A stretch of DNA of 64,000 nucleotides from Sphingomonas_Q fennica_A (GTDB taxonomy: Bacteria > Pseudomonadota > Alphaproteobacteria > Sphingomonadales > Sphingomonadaceae): contig JAQIJD010000001.1 in the NCBI GenBank assembly GCA_036946415.1, positions 601,840 through 665,839 of the forward strand. Reading direction: 5' to 3'. Shown here piece by piece: positions 8,783 to 17,256 of this stretch. Made by a program: the position numbers and the translations under genes. The notes under the pieces were generated by a model, which did no database searches, had not been told where the DNA came from, and saw only the letters and a program-made list of their open reading frames with translations. Positions within the stretch are counted from its first letter, which is position 1. Every line of letters begins with the position of its first letter.

Positions 8783-10321
8783 TCACAGCCGCAGCCGCAC
8801 CGCCGTCTTGCCGAGCACGCGCTTGTCCTCGCCGTCCAGTCCCAGCCGCGCCGCGATCCACAGGGCGGGGGGCCAGCAGAGGAGGAGGGCGGGGCCTTCC
8901 AGCCACAGCGGCAGCGGATCGACCAGCGCCCAGCCGATCGCGAACAGGCCGGTCGCCAGCGCCGCCGCCGCGAGCGCCCGGCCGGCCCCGCCCGAGAAAG
9001 CGGACAGCCCCTCGTAGCGGCGGAGCTGCGCCACCGAGAGTGCTGCGACGACGATCTGGCCGACCGCGACCGCGCCGGCGATGCCCGTCACCCCGGCCAG
9101 CGGCGCCAGGGCCACGAAGGCGAGCGCCGCGGCGGCGAGGCCGATCGCGGCGTTGACCGTCTGGAGGGCGCGCCGGCCGATCACCTGCTGGATGGCGGTG
9201 GCGGGGCCCAGCGCCGCCTCCCCGGCGCGCGCCGCGGTCAGGATCGCGAGGATCGGCCACGCCGCCTCGGTGCCGTGCGCGAAGGTGGCGAGGAGGGCCG
9301 GGCCGGCGGCGATCAGTGCCGCTGCGGTCGGCACCGCCACCACCAGCGAGACGCGCACCGCGAAGCCGTAGAGCGGCTGGATCGTCGCCCGCTCCCCCCG
9401 CGCCGCCGCCGAGGCGACGGGCGAGAGGACGTAGCCGAACGTCTGCCGCACGATCTGGACGATCGAGGAGACCTTGCGGGCGATGGCGTAGAGCCCCGCC
9501 GCCGCCGCCCCGGCCGCCCCCGGCGCGATCAGATTGGCGATCACCGTCGGCAGATCGCTGAACATGCGGGCGAGGATGTTGGCGGGGAGGATCGACAGGC
9601 CGGTCCAGAACAGGTCGGCGGTGATCGCGCGGGTGCCGCCGCGTCCCGCGACGGCGCCGAGCGGCACGTAGCGGTTGAGCAGCCGCAGCGAGAGGCCGGC
9701 GGTGACCGTCAGGCTGGCGAGATGGGCGATCAGCAGCCCCAGCGTCTGGACGCCGGCGGCGAACAGCAGCGCCGCCGCCACCAGCCGCGCCACCTGTTCC
9801 CACAGCAGCCGCAGCCGGATCTCGGGGCCGAAGGCGTGGGCGGCGCGCAAGGCGGAGGTGGCGACCTCGATCGTCGCCCACAAGGGCAGCGCCCAGGCGA
9901 ACAGGCGGACGGCGGTGACGAGGCGGGGCAGATCGCGCGCCGAAACGTTCAGCCACCCCGCCACCCATGGCGCGCACAGGCTGGCGATGGCCGCCACCAC
10001 GATCGACGGGCCGACCCCCAGCAGCAGCGCACCGCGCACCGCCGCGGCGCGCTCCTCGGCGGTGCGGGCTTGCGGCAGCACGCGTTGCAGGGCGGTCGTC
10101 TGGCCGAGATCGAAGATGTTCTCGGCAAGGTTCACGAGGCTCCACAGCACCATGTAGAGGCCGTAGGTCGGCAGGCCGAACATCCACGTATAGGCGGGCT
10201 GGGCGACCACCTCGACGATCGCGCCGGTGCGCGCGAGCGCGACCGAGCCGACGCCCTTGGCGGCGGAACGGCGGACGCGGAACGAGGGATCGTCGCCCGC
10301 CGGGGGCTCTGTCGCGATCAT
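8783..10321 (-). CDS. Polysaccharide/lipid flippase (MOP superfamily, Wzx-like)
   Basis: Integral membrane exporter of the MATE/MVF/Wzx (MOP) superfamily that moves lipid-linked glycans across the inner membrane. 512 residues with about 12-14 hydrophobic helices through the whole length and a cytoplasmic N-terminus rich in Arg (FRVRRSAAKGVGS). The ATG at 10321 overlaps the lptG stop as ATGA, fixing the start although the same frame stays open for another 400 codons upstream through lptG. Co-transcription with lptF and lptG points to an envelope polysaccharide or LPS precursor as cargo. There are no glycosyltransferases beside it. Confidence 0.8.
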   Translation of the reverse strand: MIATEPPAGDDPSFRVRRSAAKGVGSVALARTGAIVEVVAQPAYTWMFGLPTYGLYMVLWSLVNLAENIFDLGQTTALQRVLPQARTAEERAAAVRGALLLGVGPSIVVAAIASLCAPWVAGWLNVSARDLPRLVTAVRLFAWALPLWATIEVATSALRAAHAFGPEIRLRLLWEQVARLVAAALLFAAGVQTLGLLIAHLASLTVTAGLSLRLLNRYVPLGAVAGRGGTRAITADLFWTGLSILPANILARMFSDLPTVIANLIAPGAAGAAAAGLYAIARKVSSIVQIVRQTFGYVLSPVASAAARGERATIQPLYGFAVRVSLVVAVPTAAALIAAGPALLATFAHGTEAAWPILAILTAARAGEAALGPATAIQQVIGRRALQTVNAAIGLAAAALAFVALAPLAGVTGIAGAVAVGQIVVAALSVAQLRRYEGLSAFSGGAGRALAAAALATGLFAIGWALVDPLPLWLEGPALLLCWPPALWIAARLGLDGEDKRVLGKTAVRLRL

Positions 10322-11415
10322 TCCTCGGTGCGGATCAGCACCGTCTCGCCGATCAGCAGGAACAGGACGAACGGCGCCCAGGCGGCGAGCAGCGGCGGGT
10401 AGGCACCGAGATTGCCCATCGCCAGCGCGAAATTGTCCGCCACGAAATACGCGAAGCCGAGGCCCATGCCGATCACGGCGCGCACGAACAATTGCCCCGA
10501 CCGGGCGAGGCCGAAGCCTGCGACGCCCGCCAGCAACGGCATCAGCACGGCGGACAGCGGGCCGGAGATCTTGTGCCACAATTCGGTTTCCAGCCCGCCG
10601 GTCGGGCGGCCGGCGGCCTTCAGGTCGGCGATCGCCTGCCGGAGCGACCCGAACGAGCGGCCGTCGCCATCGACCGTGGAAAGCGTGAAGCGATCGGGGG
10701 TGACGGCGCTGCGCACCACCGTCCGCGCGGCGGTGGAGACGGTGCCGGCGGGAACGTCGAACCGGCGCACCCCGTCCAGCCGCCAGCCGCCGGGCACGCG
10801 CGTGGCGAGGCGGGCGGTGGTGATGGTGCGGAGCGAGCCGCCGGTGCGATCGTAATAGGTCATCTCGCGCAGGCGCGTGCCGTCGCCCCGGCCGCTGGCC
10901 TGTTCGGCGTGGATCAGATCGTCCCCGTCGCGCACCCAGACGTTGGTGACGATGCCGCGGTCGCGCGGCACCGGGCCGTAATCCACCGCTTCCCAGGCCG
11001 AGAGCGTGGCGGTGGCGCGCGCGACGATCCGGTCGTTGAACCAGAAGGAGAGGCCGGCGACGGCGATCGAGGCAACGATCAGCGGCGCCAGGATCTGGTG
11101 CGCGCTGATCCCGGCCGCCTTCATCGAGATGATCTCGCTGTTCTGGTTGAGCGTGGCGAGCGTGACCAGCGTGCCCAGCAGCACCGCGAAGGGCAGGAAG
11201 CGGGCGATGATCTGCGGCGCGCGCAGCGAGACGTAATACCAGAGCTGCGCATCGCCGTTGCCGGGGTAGGCGAGGACGTCGCCCGCTTCCCCCAGCAGAT
11301 CGAGCGTGAGGAGGACGAGCACCAGCGCCGCCAGCACCGACATCGAGCGGACGACGAACAGCCGCGCCATATACCAGCTGATCGTGCGCGAGGCGAAGAA
11401 GGCGAGGTTCATCAT
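10318..11415 (-). CDS. lptG: LPS export ABC transporter permease LptG
   Basis: Inner-membrane half-transporter of the LptB2FG complex that extracts LPS and hands it to LptC. 365 residues, close to the family norm of 360: three N-terminal helices (about 15-125), a periplasmic beta-jellyroll (about 130-270) and three C-terminal helices. The coupling region NSEIISMKAAGIS, which contacts LptB, is clear. Start chosen as the first of two adjacent ATGs (11415), overlapping the lptF stop by four bases; its own stop overlaps the flippase start. Assigned LptG rather than LptF from gene order and its shorter length. Confidence 0.9.
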   Translation of the reverse strand: MMNLAFFASRTISWYMARLFVVRSMSVLAALVLVLLTLDLLGEAGDVLAYPGNGDAQLWYYVSLRAPQIIARFLPFAVLLGTLVTLATLNQNSEIISMKAAGISAHQILAPLIVASIAVAGLSFWFNDRIVARATATLSAWEAVDYGPVPRDRGIVTNVWVRDGDDLIHAEQASGRGDGTRLREMTYYDRTGGSLRTITTARLATRVPGGWRLDGVRRFDVPAGTVSTAARTVVRSAVTPDRFTLSTVDGDGRSFGSLRQAIADLKAAGRPTGGLETELWHKISGPLSAVLMPLLAGVAGFGLARSGQLFVRAVIGMGLGFAYFVADNFALAMGNLGAYPPLLAAWAPFVLFLLIGETVLIRTEE

Positions 11416-12626
11416 GCCGCGGCCTCCGCCAGGGGCCGCCGCCGGCGCCGCAGCCAGCGGGTGAGGATCTTGCCCAGCCGCGCCGCCTGCCGTTCCAGCG
11501 CGCCGATCGGCTGGCCGCCGGGCGTGTGCGCGAGCGTGGCATACATCCACCAGGTGAGTGCGGCGAAGATCAGGAACGGCGTCCACAAGGCGATCAGCGG
11601 ATCGACCCGGCCGAGCGCGCCCAGCGACGCCGCCCACTGATTGACCTTGTGATAGGTGACGATCATCACGATCGAGAGGAATACGCCGAGCGCGGAGGTG
11701 GAGCGCTTGGGCGGCACCGCCAGCGCCAGCGCGAGGAGGGGCAGCAGGAACATCGTCGCCACCTCGACCAGCCGGAAATGATATTCGGCGCGGCTCTCGT
11801 TGCGGAGCTGCGGGGCGATGTTGTCGGCATGGCCGATGCGGGCGAGTTCGGGGATCGTCCGTTCGCCGTCGCGCCCGCCGCGCTGGCGGAAGCTTTCGGC
11901 GCGGGGCAGATCGATCGGCAGATCGTGGCCGACGAAATTGAGGACGCGGGGGGTGCGGAACTCGGGCGCGTCGTGGACGAGGACGCCGTTCGACAGGCGC
12001 AGGATGATCGTGTTGGGATCGTCCGTCGCCATGAAGCGGCCGTGTTCGGCGGTGACGGCCAGCGTCTTGCCGTCATTGCCCGCCGCGCGGACGAAGATGC
12101 CGGAAAGCTCGCGCCCGGCGTTGCGGCTCTGTTCGACGCGCAGGGTCATCCGCCGGCCGAGCCGGGTGAACTCGCCCACCTTGATCGAGGCGCCCAGCGC
12201 CCCGGTGCGCAGTTCGTAGCGCAGCCCTTCATAGGCGTAGCGCGCATAGGGCTGGACGAAGCCGACGATGGCGAGGTTGAGGAGCGCGAAGCAGCCGGCA
12301 TAGACGAACGGCATGCGCAGCAGCCGCCGGTAGGAGAAGCCGCAGGCGAGCAGCACGTCCAGTTCGGACGAGGTGGCGAGCTTCCGGAAGGCGAGGAGGA
12401 TGCCGAGCATCAGCCCGATCGGGATGCCGAGCGAGAGATATTCGGGGATCATGTTGGCCAGCATCCGCCACACGACCGATACTGGCCCGCCTTCGGATGC
12501 GACGAAATCGAACAGCCGCAGCATCTTGTCCAGCAGCAGCAGCATGGCCGCGATCACCAGCGTGGCCGCCAGCGGAACCGCGATCAGGCGCGCCATGTAA
12601 CGGTCGATCAGCGGCACGCTCTTCAA
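11412..12626 (-). CDS. lptF: LPS export ABC transporter permease LptF
   Basis: Partner of LptG. About 404 residues: N-terminal helix region with RLFDFV, the coupling segment FRKLATSSELDVLLACGFS, a periplasmic domain, then three C-terminal helices and a basic tail (RWLRRRRR). The start is a TTG at 12626 without a strong ribosome site; an ATG ten codons inside (12596) would cut into the first helix, so TTG is preferred. First gene of the lptF-lptG-flippase operon, divergent from the DUF2141 gene; the 116-bp gap must hold both promoters. Confidence 0.88.
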   Translation of the reverse strand: MKSVPLIDRYMARLIAVPLAATLVIAAMLLLLDKMLRLFDFVASEGGPVSVVWRMLANMIPEYLSLGIPIGLMLGILLAFRKLATSSELDVLLACGFSYRRLLRMPFVYAGCFALLNLAIVGFVQPYARYAYEGLRYELRTGALGASIKVGEFTRLGRRMTLRVEQSRNAGRELSGIFVRAAGNDGKTLAVTAEHGRFMATDDPNTIILRLSNGVLVHDAPEFRTPRVLNFVGHDLPIDLPRAESFRQRGGRDGERTIPELARIGHADNIAPQLRNESRAEYHFRLVEVATMFLLPLLALALAVPPKRSTSALGVFLSIVMIVTYHKVNQWAASLGALGRVDPLIALWTPFLIFAALTWWMYATLAHTPGGQPIGALERQAARLGKILTRWLRRRRRPLAEAAA

Positions 12627-12742
12627 AATTGTGTCGTCCCGTCACCATGATCTGGCCGCAATCGCGGCCCACCTGAGGCCCATGGGGGCGTTGGCGCGGC
12701 CTCATGGTGGGCCGCGCTATAGCTGCCGGAGGGTTACGGGTC

Positions 12743-13270
12743 ATGCGTAAAACGTTGGGTCTCGTCGCGATCGCAATCGCCTGCGGATCGGCGCTGCCGG
12801 CCGTGGCCGCATCGGTGCGCGGGCCGCATCAGGCGGTGTGCCGTGCGGGCAACACCCCGGCGATGCTGGTGCGCGTCACCGGCCTCAAGGCGGCGACGGG
12901 CGTGCTGCGTATCCAGTCCTACGGCGGGGCGCCGGCCAAATTCTTCGACAAGGGCAGCTATCTCGACCGGATCGACGTGGGCGCCGAGGGGGCCGAGCCG
13001 ATCGAGGTGTGCGTGCCGGTGCCGCGCGAGGGCGTCTATGCCGTCTCAGTCCGCCACGACGTGAACGGTTCGGGCAAGTCCGACATGCGCGACGGGGGCG
13101 GCATGTCCGGCAATCCCGAAATCTCGCTGATGGACGTGATGTTCAAGCGCCGGCCCGATCCGGCGCGCACCTCGATCCGCGTCGGCAAGGGGGTGGTGCC
13201 GGTGCCCGTCACGATGCGCTACGTCGACGGCGGATCGTTCCGCCCCGTGCGCCGCAGCGCCGCCGGCTGA
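12743..13270 (+). CDS. Secreted DUF2141 domain protein
   Basis: 175 residues with a clear signal peptide (cleavage near AVAAS, about residue 23), then a DUF2141 beta-sandwich: VRVTGLKAATGVLRIQ, then EGVYAVSVRHDVNGSGKSD, where the acidic DxNxSGKxD loop resembles a calcium-binding turn, and a C-terminal beta region. The start at 12743 has GGAGGG ten bases upstream. Function of the family is unknown; it is periplasmic or outer-surface by its signal. The stop overlaps the next start by one base, so it heads the lipid operon that follows. Confidence 0.85.
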   Translation: MRKTLGLVAIAIACGSALPAVAASVRGPHQAVCRAGNTPAMLVRVTGLKAATGVLRIQSYGGAPAKFFDKGSYLDRIDVGAEGAEPIEVCVPVPREGVYAVSVRHDVNGSGKSDMRDGGGMSGNPEISLMDVMFKRRPDPARTSIRVGKGVVPVPVTMRYVDGGSFRPVRRSAAG

Positions 13271-14259
13271 TGGCGCTCGTCGCCCTCCTCTCCAACCCGC
13301 GTTCGACGGGCAACCGCACGATCCTGCCGCGCGTGCGCAGCTTCTGCGCGCGCCATGGCGACATCTTCCACTATGAGGTCGAATCGGTCGAGCAGATCGG
13401 CGCGGCGCTGCGCACGATCGCGCGCGTCGGCCCCCGCATCCTCGTCATCAACGGCGGCGACGGGACGGTCCAGACGACGCTGACCGAACTCTACCACGGC
13501 GGCCATTTCGGCGATGCGCCGCCGCCCGTGGCGGTGCTGCCCAACGGCAAGACCAACCTGATCGCGCTCGATCTGGGGGCGACGGGCGATCCGATCGTGG
13601 CGCTGGAACGGGTGATGGCGATCGCGCGGACGGGGGCGGAGCAGGCGCATGTCGTCTCGCGCGAACTCATCAGCTTGAGCCATGACGAGGGATCGGGCGC
13701 CGTCGATCCGCGGCCGGTGCTGGGCATGTTCCTGGGCGGCGCGGGGCTGGCCGATTCGATCCTCTACTGCCGCAACAAAATCTATCCGCTGGGCCTGCCC
13801 AACGGCTTCAGCCACGTATTGACGGCGGTGGCGGTGCTCCTGAGCCTCGTCTTCGGCATTCGCGCCGCCTTCCTGCCGCCGGCACCCGCGCCGGTGAAGG
13901 TCTCGCTGATCCGGCAGGGGCAGATACAGGGGCGCTTCTCGCTGCTGATCGTCACCACCTTGCAGAAGATGCTGCTCGGCTCCTCCACCTCGGCGGCGCA
14001 CAGCCGGATGGGGGCGCTGCAACTGATGGTGGTCGACCAGAACCCGCTGGCCTTCGTGCGCGCGGTGGCGGCGGCGATCCTCGGCCGGCTGGGGCGCGAT
14101 GCGATGACCGGCGTGCATGTCGAGCGCGGCGACGAGATCCGCATCGAGGGCGAGCGTTCGAGCGTGATCCTCGACGGCGAGATCTTCCAGGCGCGGCCGG
14201 GCAGCGCGATCGTGCTGACGCATACTTCGCCGCTGCCGTTCCTGCGGCTGGCCGCCTGA
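13270..14259 (+). CDS. Diacylglycerol/lipid kinase family protein (DAGK catalytic domain)
   Basis: Cytoplasmic or membrane-associated lipid kinase of the DgkB/YegS/sphingosine-kinase fold, 329 residues. The ATP-site signature NGGDGTV is at about 61-67, with the N-terminal SNPRSTGN loop and the VLPNGKTN segment. A hydrophobic helix near 185-205 could touch the membrane. The start overlaps the DUF2141 stop (TGATG). It is followed seven bases later by a Tam41-like nucleotidyltransferase, so the likely product is phosphatidate for CDP-diacylglycerol synthesis. In a sphingolipid-making lineage phosphorylation of a sphingoid base is a second possibility. Confidence 0.8.
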   Translation: MALVALLSNPRSTGNRTILPRVRSFCARHGDIFHYEVESVEQIGAALRTIARVGPRILVINGGDGTVQTTLTELYHGGHFGDAPPPVAVLPNGKTNLIALDLGATGDPIVALERVMAIARTGAEQAHVVSRELISLSHDEGSGAVDPRPVLGMFLGGAGLADSILYCRNKIYPLGLPNGFSHVLTAVAVLLSLVFGIRAAFLPPAPAPVKVSLIRQGQIQGRFSLLIVTTLQKMLLGSSTSAAHSRMGALQLMVVDQNPLAFVRAVAAAILGRLGRDAMTGVHVERGDEIRIEGERSSVILDGEIFQARPGSAIVLTHTSPLPFLRLAA

Positions 14260-14266
14260 GCGAGCG

Positions 14267-15190
14267 ATGACCGAGCTGGAGGCGCTGGTCGCGGCCGAAC
14301 TGGCGCTGCCGGCCGACCCGCGCGCCGTCGCCATGGCCGCGGCCGTCGCCGCCCGCCACCCGACTGCGCGGGCGGTGCTGTTCTACGGTTCGTGCCTGCG
14401 CGCTGCGACGCTCGACGGGCTGATGCTCGATTTCTACCTGATCGTCGGCGATTACGGCCAAGCCTATCACGGCCACCGTGCGCTGGCGGCCGCCAATCGC
14501 GCGGTGCCGCCCAACGTCTTCCCGTTCGAGCATGAGGGGCTGGCCGCGAAATATGCGGTGCTGAGCGAGGCGGACTTCCGCCGGCTGGCGTCCGCCGGCA
14601 CGCGCAACGTCTCGGTCTGGGCGCGGTTCGCGCAGCCGGCGCGGCTGGTGTGGCAGGCCGATGCGCGGGCGGCGGAGGCGGCCGTCCGGGCGGTGGCGGG
14701 GGCGGCGCCGGCGCTGCTCGCCGCGGCGCGGCCGTGCCTGCCCGACCGTTTGTCGATCGAGGATGTTTGGAGCGGGGCCTTCGCGCTCACCTACCGCGCC
14801 GAGCTGCGCGCCGAGCGGGGCGACCGGGCGGGATCGGTGGTGGCGGCGGACCTCGACCGCTATCGCGTCTTCACCCGGCCGGCGCTGGCCGCGGCGGGGA
14901 TCGCGGCGACGATCGCGGGCGACCGGGTGACGATGCCGGCGCTGCCGGCGGCGGTGCGCGCGGCCGGTGCGCGGGCGTGGGCGCGGCGGCGGCGCGAGGG
15001 CAAGGCGCTGACGCTGCTGCGCCTCGCCAAGGCCAGCGCCACCTTCGCCGGCGGCATCGATTACCTCGCCTGGAAGATCAACCGCCACGCCGGCACCGCC
15101 ATCGCCATCCGCCCGTGGCAGCGCCGCTTCCCGATCCTGGGCGCGCTGACGCTGCTGCCGCGACTGCTGCGCGGGCGTGCGATCGGCTGA
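14267..15190 (+). CDS. Tam41-like nucleotidyltransferase, putative CDP-diacylglycerol synthase
   Basis: 307 residues, soluble, no signal peptide. The N-terminal part has a nucleotidyltransferase pattern: FYGSCLR (39-45) then LDFYLIV (54-60), where the Asp would hold Mg. The middle and end follow the mitochondrial Tam41 (Mmp37) layout: NVFPFE, AKYAVLS, a WARFAQPARLV motif, LPDRLSIEDVWSGAF and the basic C-terminal helix TFAGGIDYLAWKINRHAG. Tam41 makes CDP-diacylglycerol from phosphatidate and CTP. Placement seven bases after a diacylglycerol kinase family gene supports that reaction. Many databases would call it hypothetical. My assignment is by motif reading only; it could be another MNT-type nucleotidyltransferase. 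Confidence 0.55.
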   Translation: MTELEALVAAELALPADPRAVAMAAAVAARHPTARAVLFYGSCLRAATLDGLMLDFYLIVGDYGQAYHGHRALAAANRAVPPNVFPFEHEGLAAKYAVLSEADFRRLASAGTRNVSVWARFAQPARLVWQADARAAEAAVRAVAGAAPALLAAARPCLPDRLSIEDVWSGAFALTYRAELRAERGDRAGSVVAADLDRYRVFTRPALAAAGIAATIAGDRVTMPALPAAVRAAGARAWARRRREGKALTLLRLAKASATFAGGIDYLAWKINRHAGTAIAIRPWQRRFPILGALTLLPRLLRGRAIG

Positions 15191-15289
15191 TCCTTCGCAT
15201 CCGTGAACTTGCGTGGGGGGCGCCGCTGCGGCACAAGCCCGCCACGGAGGGCAGGCGGCAGGCCGCCGCCCGATACGGGAGAAGAAGCC

Positions 15290-15901
15290 ATGAAGATCGC
15301 CCTCATCGGCGCCACGGGCAACGTGGGCCAGCGGATCGTGACCGAGGCGCTGGCGCGCGGCCACGAAGTGACCGCCATCGCCCGATCGGCCGACACGATC
15401 GCCCGGCAGGACGGGCTGACCGCGGTCAAGGCCGACCTGACCGACGCCGCCGCGATCGGCACGGCGCTGGCCGGCGCCGACGCGGCGATCCTGTCCGTCC
15501 GCTTCCAGGGCCTCGACTTCCCGGCCGCGCTGGAGGCGATCCGCGCCTCGGGCGTCAAGCGGCTGCTGGTGGTGGGCGGGGCCGCCTCGCTGGAGGTGAC
15601 GCCCGGCCAGGCGCTGCTCGACACGCCCGACTTCCCCGACTTCATCAAGCCCGAGGCGACGCCGGCGCGCGCCGCGCTGAACGCGCTGCGCGACGAGCGC
15701 GATCTCGACTGGACCTACCTGTCCCCCTCGGTCTTCTTCGGCCCCGGCGAGCGGACCCGCAAGTTCCGGCTGGGCGGCGACGAGGTGCTGACCGCCGAGG
15801 ACGGCAAGAGCCACATCAGCTACGAGGATTATGCGGTGGCGCTGCTCGACGAGGTCGAGACGCCGCAGCACAGCCGCCGCCGCTTCACCGTCGGTTATTG
15901 A
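15290..15901 (+). CDS. NAD(P)-binding oxidoreductase (NmrA/YwnB-like atypical SDR)
   Basis: 203 residues, single Rossmann domain with the dinucleotide motif GATGNVGQRI at about 7-16. The architecture matches the YwnB/BVR-B-like atypical short-chain dehydrogenases (flavin or biliverdin reductase relatives, stress proteins). GGGAGAAG precedes the start. It is separated from the Tam41-like gene by 99 bases and lies 11 bases before the MFS gene, so it may head that operon. Substrate unknown. Confidence 0.8.
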   Translation: MKIALIGATGNVGQRIVTEALARGHEVTAIARSADTIARQDGLTAVKADLTDAAAIGTALAGADAAILSVRFQGLDFPAALEAIRASGVKRLLVVGGAASLEVTPGQALLDTPDFPDFIKPEATPARAALNALRDERDLDWTYLSPSVFFGPGERTRKFRLGGDEVLTAEDGKSHISYEDYAVALLDEVETPQHSRRRFTVGY

Positions 15902-15912
15902 GGCGCACGCGC

Positions 15913-17256
15913 GTGGCGGGGGCGGGGGCGACCGGCGGCAGCATCCTGGCCGATCGGGCGATGACGGGGCGGCAGGCGTTCGTCATCTTCCTGTCGGTGG
16001 TGCTGAACGCGCTCGACGGGTTCGACGTGCTGGCGATCACCTTCGCCGCGCCCGGCATCGCACGCGACTGGGCGGTCAGCCTGTCCGCGCTCGGCATCGT
16101 CATCTCGACCGGGCTGGTCGGCATGGTGGCGGGATCGATCGTGATCGCGCCGCTGGCCGACCGGATCGGCCGGCGGCCGACGATCATCGGCTGCTGCGCG
16201 CTGATGGGCCTCGGCATGGTACTCACGAGCACCGCCGGCTCGGTCGCGATGCTGAGCGTGTGGCGGGTGGTGACGGGCCTCGGCATCGGCGGGATGATCG
16301 CCGCCGTCACCGCCGTCGCCGCGGAGTTCGGCAACGAGCGGCGGCGCGATCTGTGCGTCAGCCTGATGACGGTCGGCTATCCGATCGGCGGGCTGCTTGG
16401 CGGCCTCGCTTCGGCCTGGCTGGTCGAACAGGCGGGGTGGCGGGCGATCTTCTGGGCGGGCGGGCTCGCCACGCTGGCGGTGGTGCCGGTGCTGCTGGCG
16501 GCCTTGCCCGAATCGCCCGAATATCTGCTCGGCCGCGGCGGGGCGGACATGCGCCAGCGGATCGATGCGGTGCTGGCGAAACTCGGCCATGCGCCGCTGC
16601 GCGGCCTGCCCGTCTCCACCGAGAGGCCCGTCCGCGCCAGCCCGCTCGAACTGTTCGGCCCCGCCTTCCGCCGCACCACGATCTTTCTCGTGATCGGCTA
16701 TTTCCTCCACATAATGACCTTCTATTTCTTCTCGGGCTGGCTGCCCAAGATCATGACCGACGGCGGCTTCACCGTGCCGCAGGCGATCGCCACGTCCGCA
16801 ATCATGAACGTCGGCGGGGTGATGGGCGGGGCGGTGATCGGCTGGGCGGCGCCGCGCTTCGGCCTGAAGCGCCTCGCCATCTGCTCGATGATCGGAACGA
16901 CGGCGCTGATGGCGGCCTTCGGCCTCGGCGGGGCGGGGCTGGCCGCGCTGCGGGTGCTGGCCTTCCTGCTCGGCATCGCCATCTTCGGCGGGGTCGTCGG
17001 GCTCTACGCCTTTCTGGCCCGCGCCTACCCCGCGCGCCTGCGGGTGACGGGCAGCGGCTTCGCCATCGCCATGGGGCGGGGCGGGGCGGTGGTCGGCCCC
17101 GTGTTGGGCGGTTTCCTGCTGGAGGCGGGCCTGCCCGCGGGACAGGTGCTGGCGATCATCGGTGCCGCCGCCACCGCCGGCGCCGTCTTTCTGCTTCCCA
17201 TCCCGATCGGGCGCCCGCTAGATCGCCCGACCCTAACGCCGGAGACGCTTTCTTGA
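15913..17256 (+). CDS. MFS transporter, aromatic acid:H+ symporter type
   Basis: 12-helix major facilitator of about 447 residues. The first helix motif LDGFDVLAITFAAPGI and loop 2-3 LADRIGRRPTII are typical of the aromatic acid:proton symporter (AAHS) family that imports benzoate, vanillate or protocatechuate. Start set at GTG 15913, with GAGG nine bases upstream overlapping the previous stop; an ATG at 15961 has no ribosome site. The stop overlaps the TTG start of the MetE-like gene, so carrier and methyltransferase are co-expressed, suggesting uptake and breakdown of one methoxylated or methylated compound. Confidence 0.82.
   Translation: MAGAGATGGSILADRAMTGRQAFVIFLSVVLNALDGFDVLAITFAAPGIARDWAVSLSALGIVISTGLVGMVAGSIVIAPLADRIGRRPTIIGCCALMGLGMVLTSTAGSVAMLSVWRVVTGLGIGGMIAAVTAVAAEFGNERRRDLCVSLMTVGYPIGGLLGGLASAWLVEQAGWRAIFWAGGLATLAVVPVLLAALPESPEYLLGRGGADMRQRIDAVLAKLGHAPLRGLPVSTERPVRASPLELFGPAFRRTTIFLVIGYFLHIMTFYFFSGWLPKIMTDGGFTVPQAIATSAIMNVGGVMGGAVIGWAAPRFGLKRLAICSMIGTTALMAAFGLGGAGLAALRVLAFLLGIAIFGGVVGLYAFLARAYPARLRVTGSGFAIAMGRGGAVVGPVLGGFLLEAGLPAGQVLAIIGAAATAGAVFLLPIPIGRPLDRPTLTPETLS

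Noticed and set aside
10322..11542. Upstream extension of the flippase frame by about 400 codons
   Set aside because: The extension is antisense-like composition over lptG; the ATGA overlap with lptG and the N-terminal pattern set the start at 10321.
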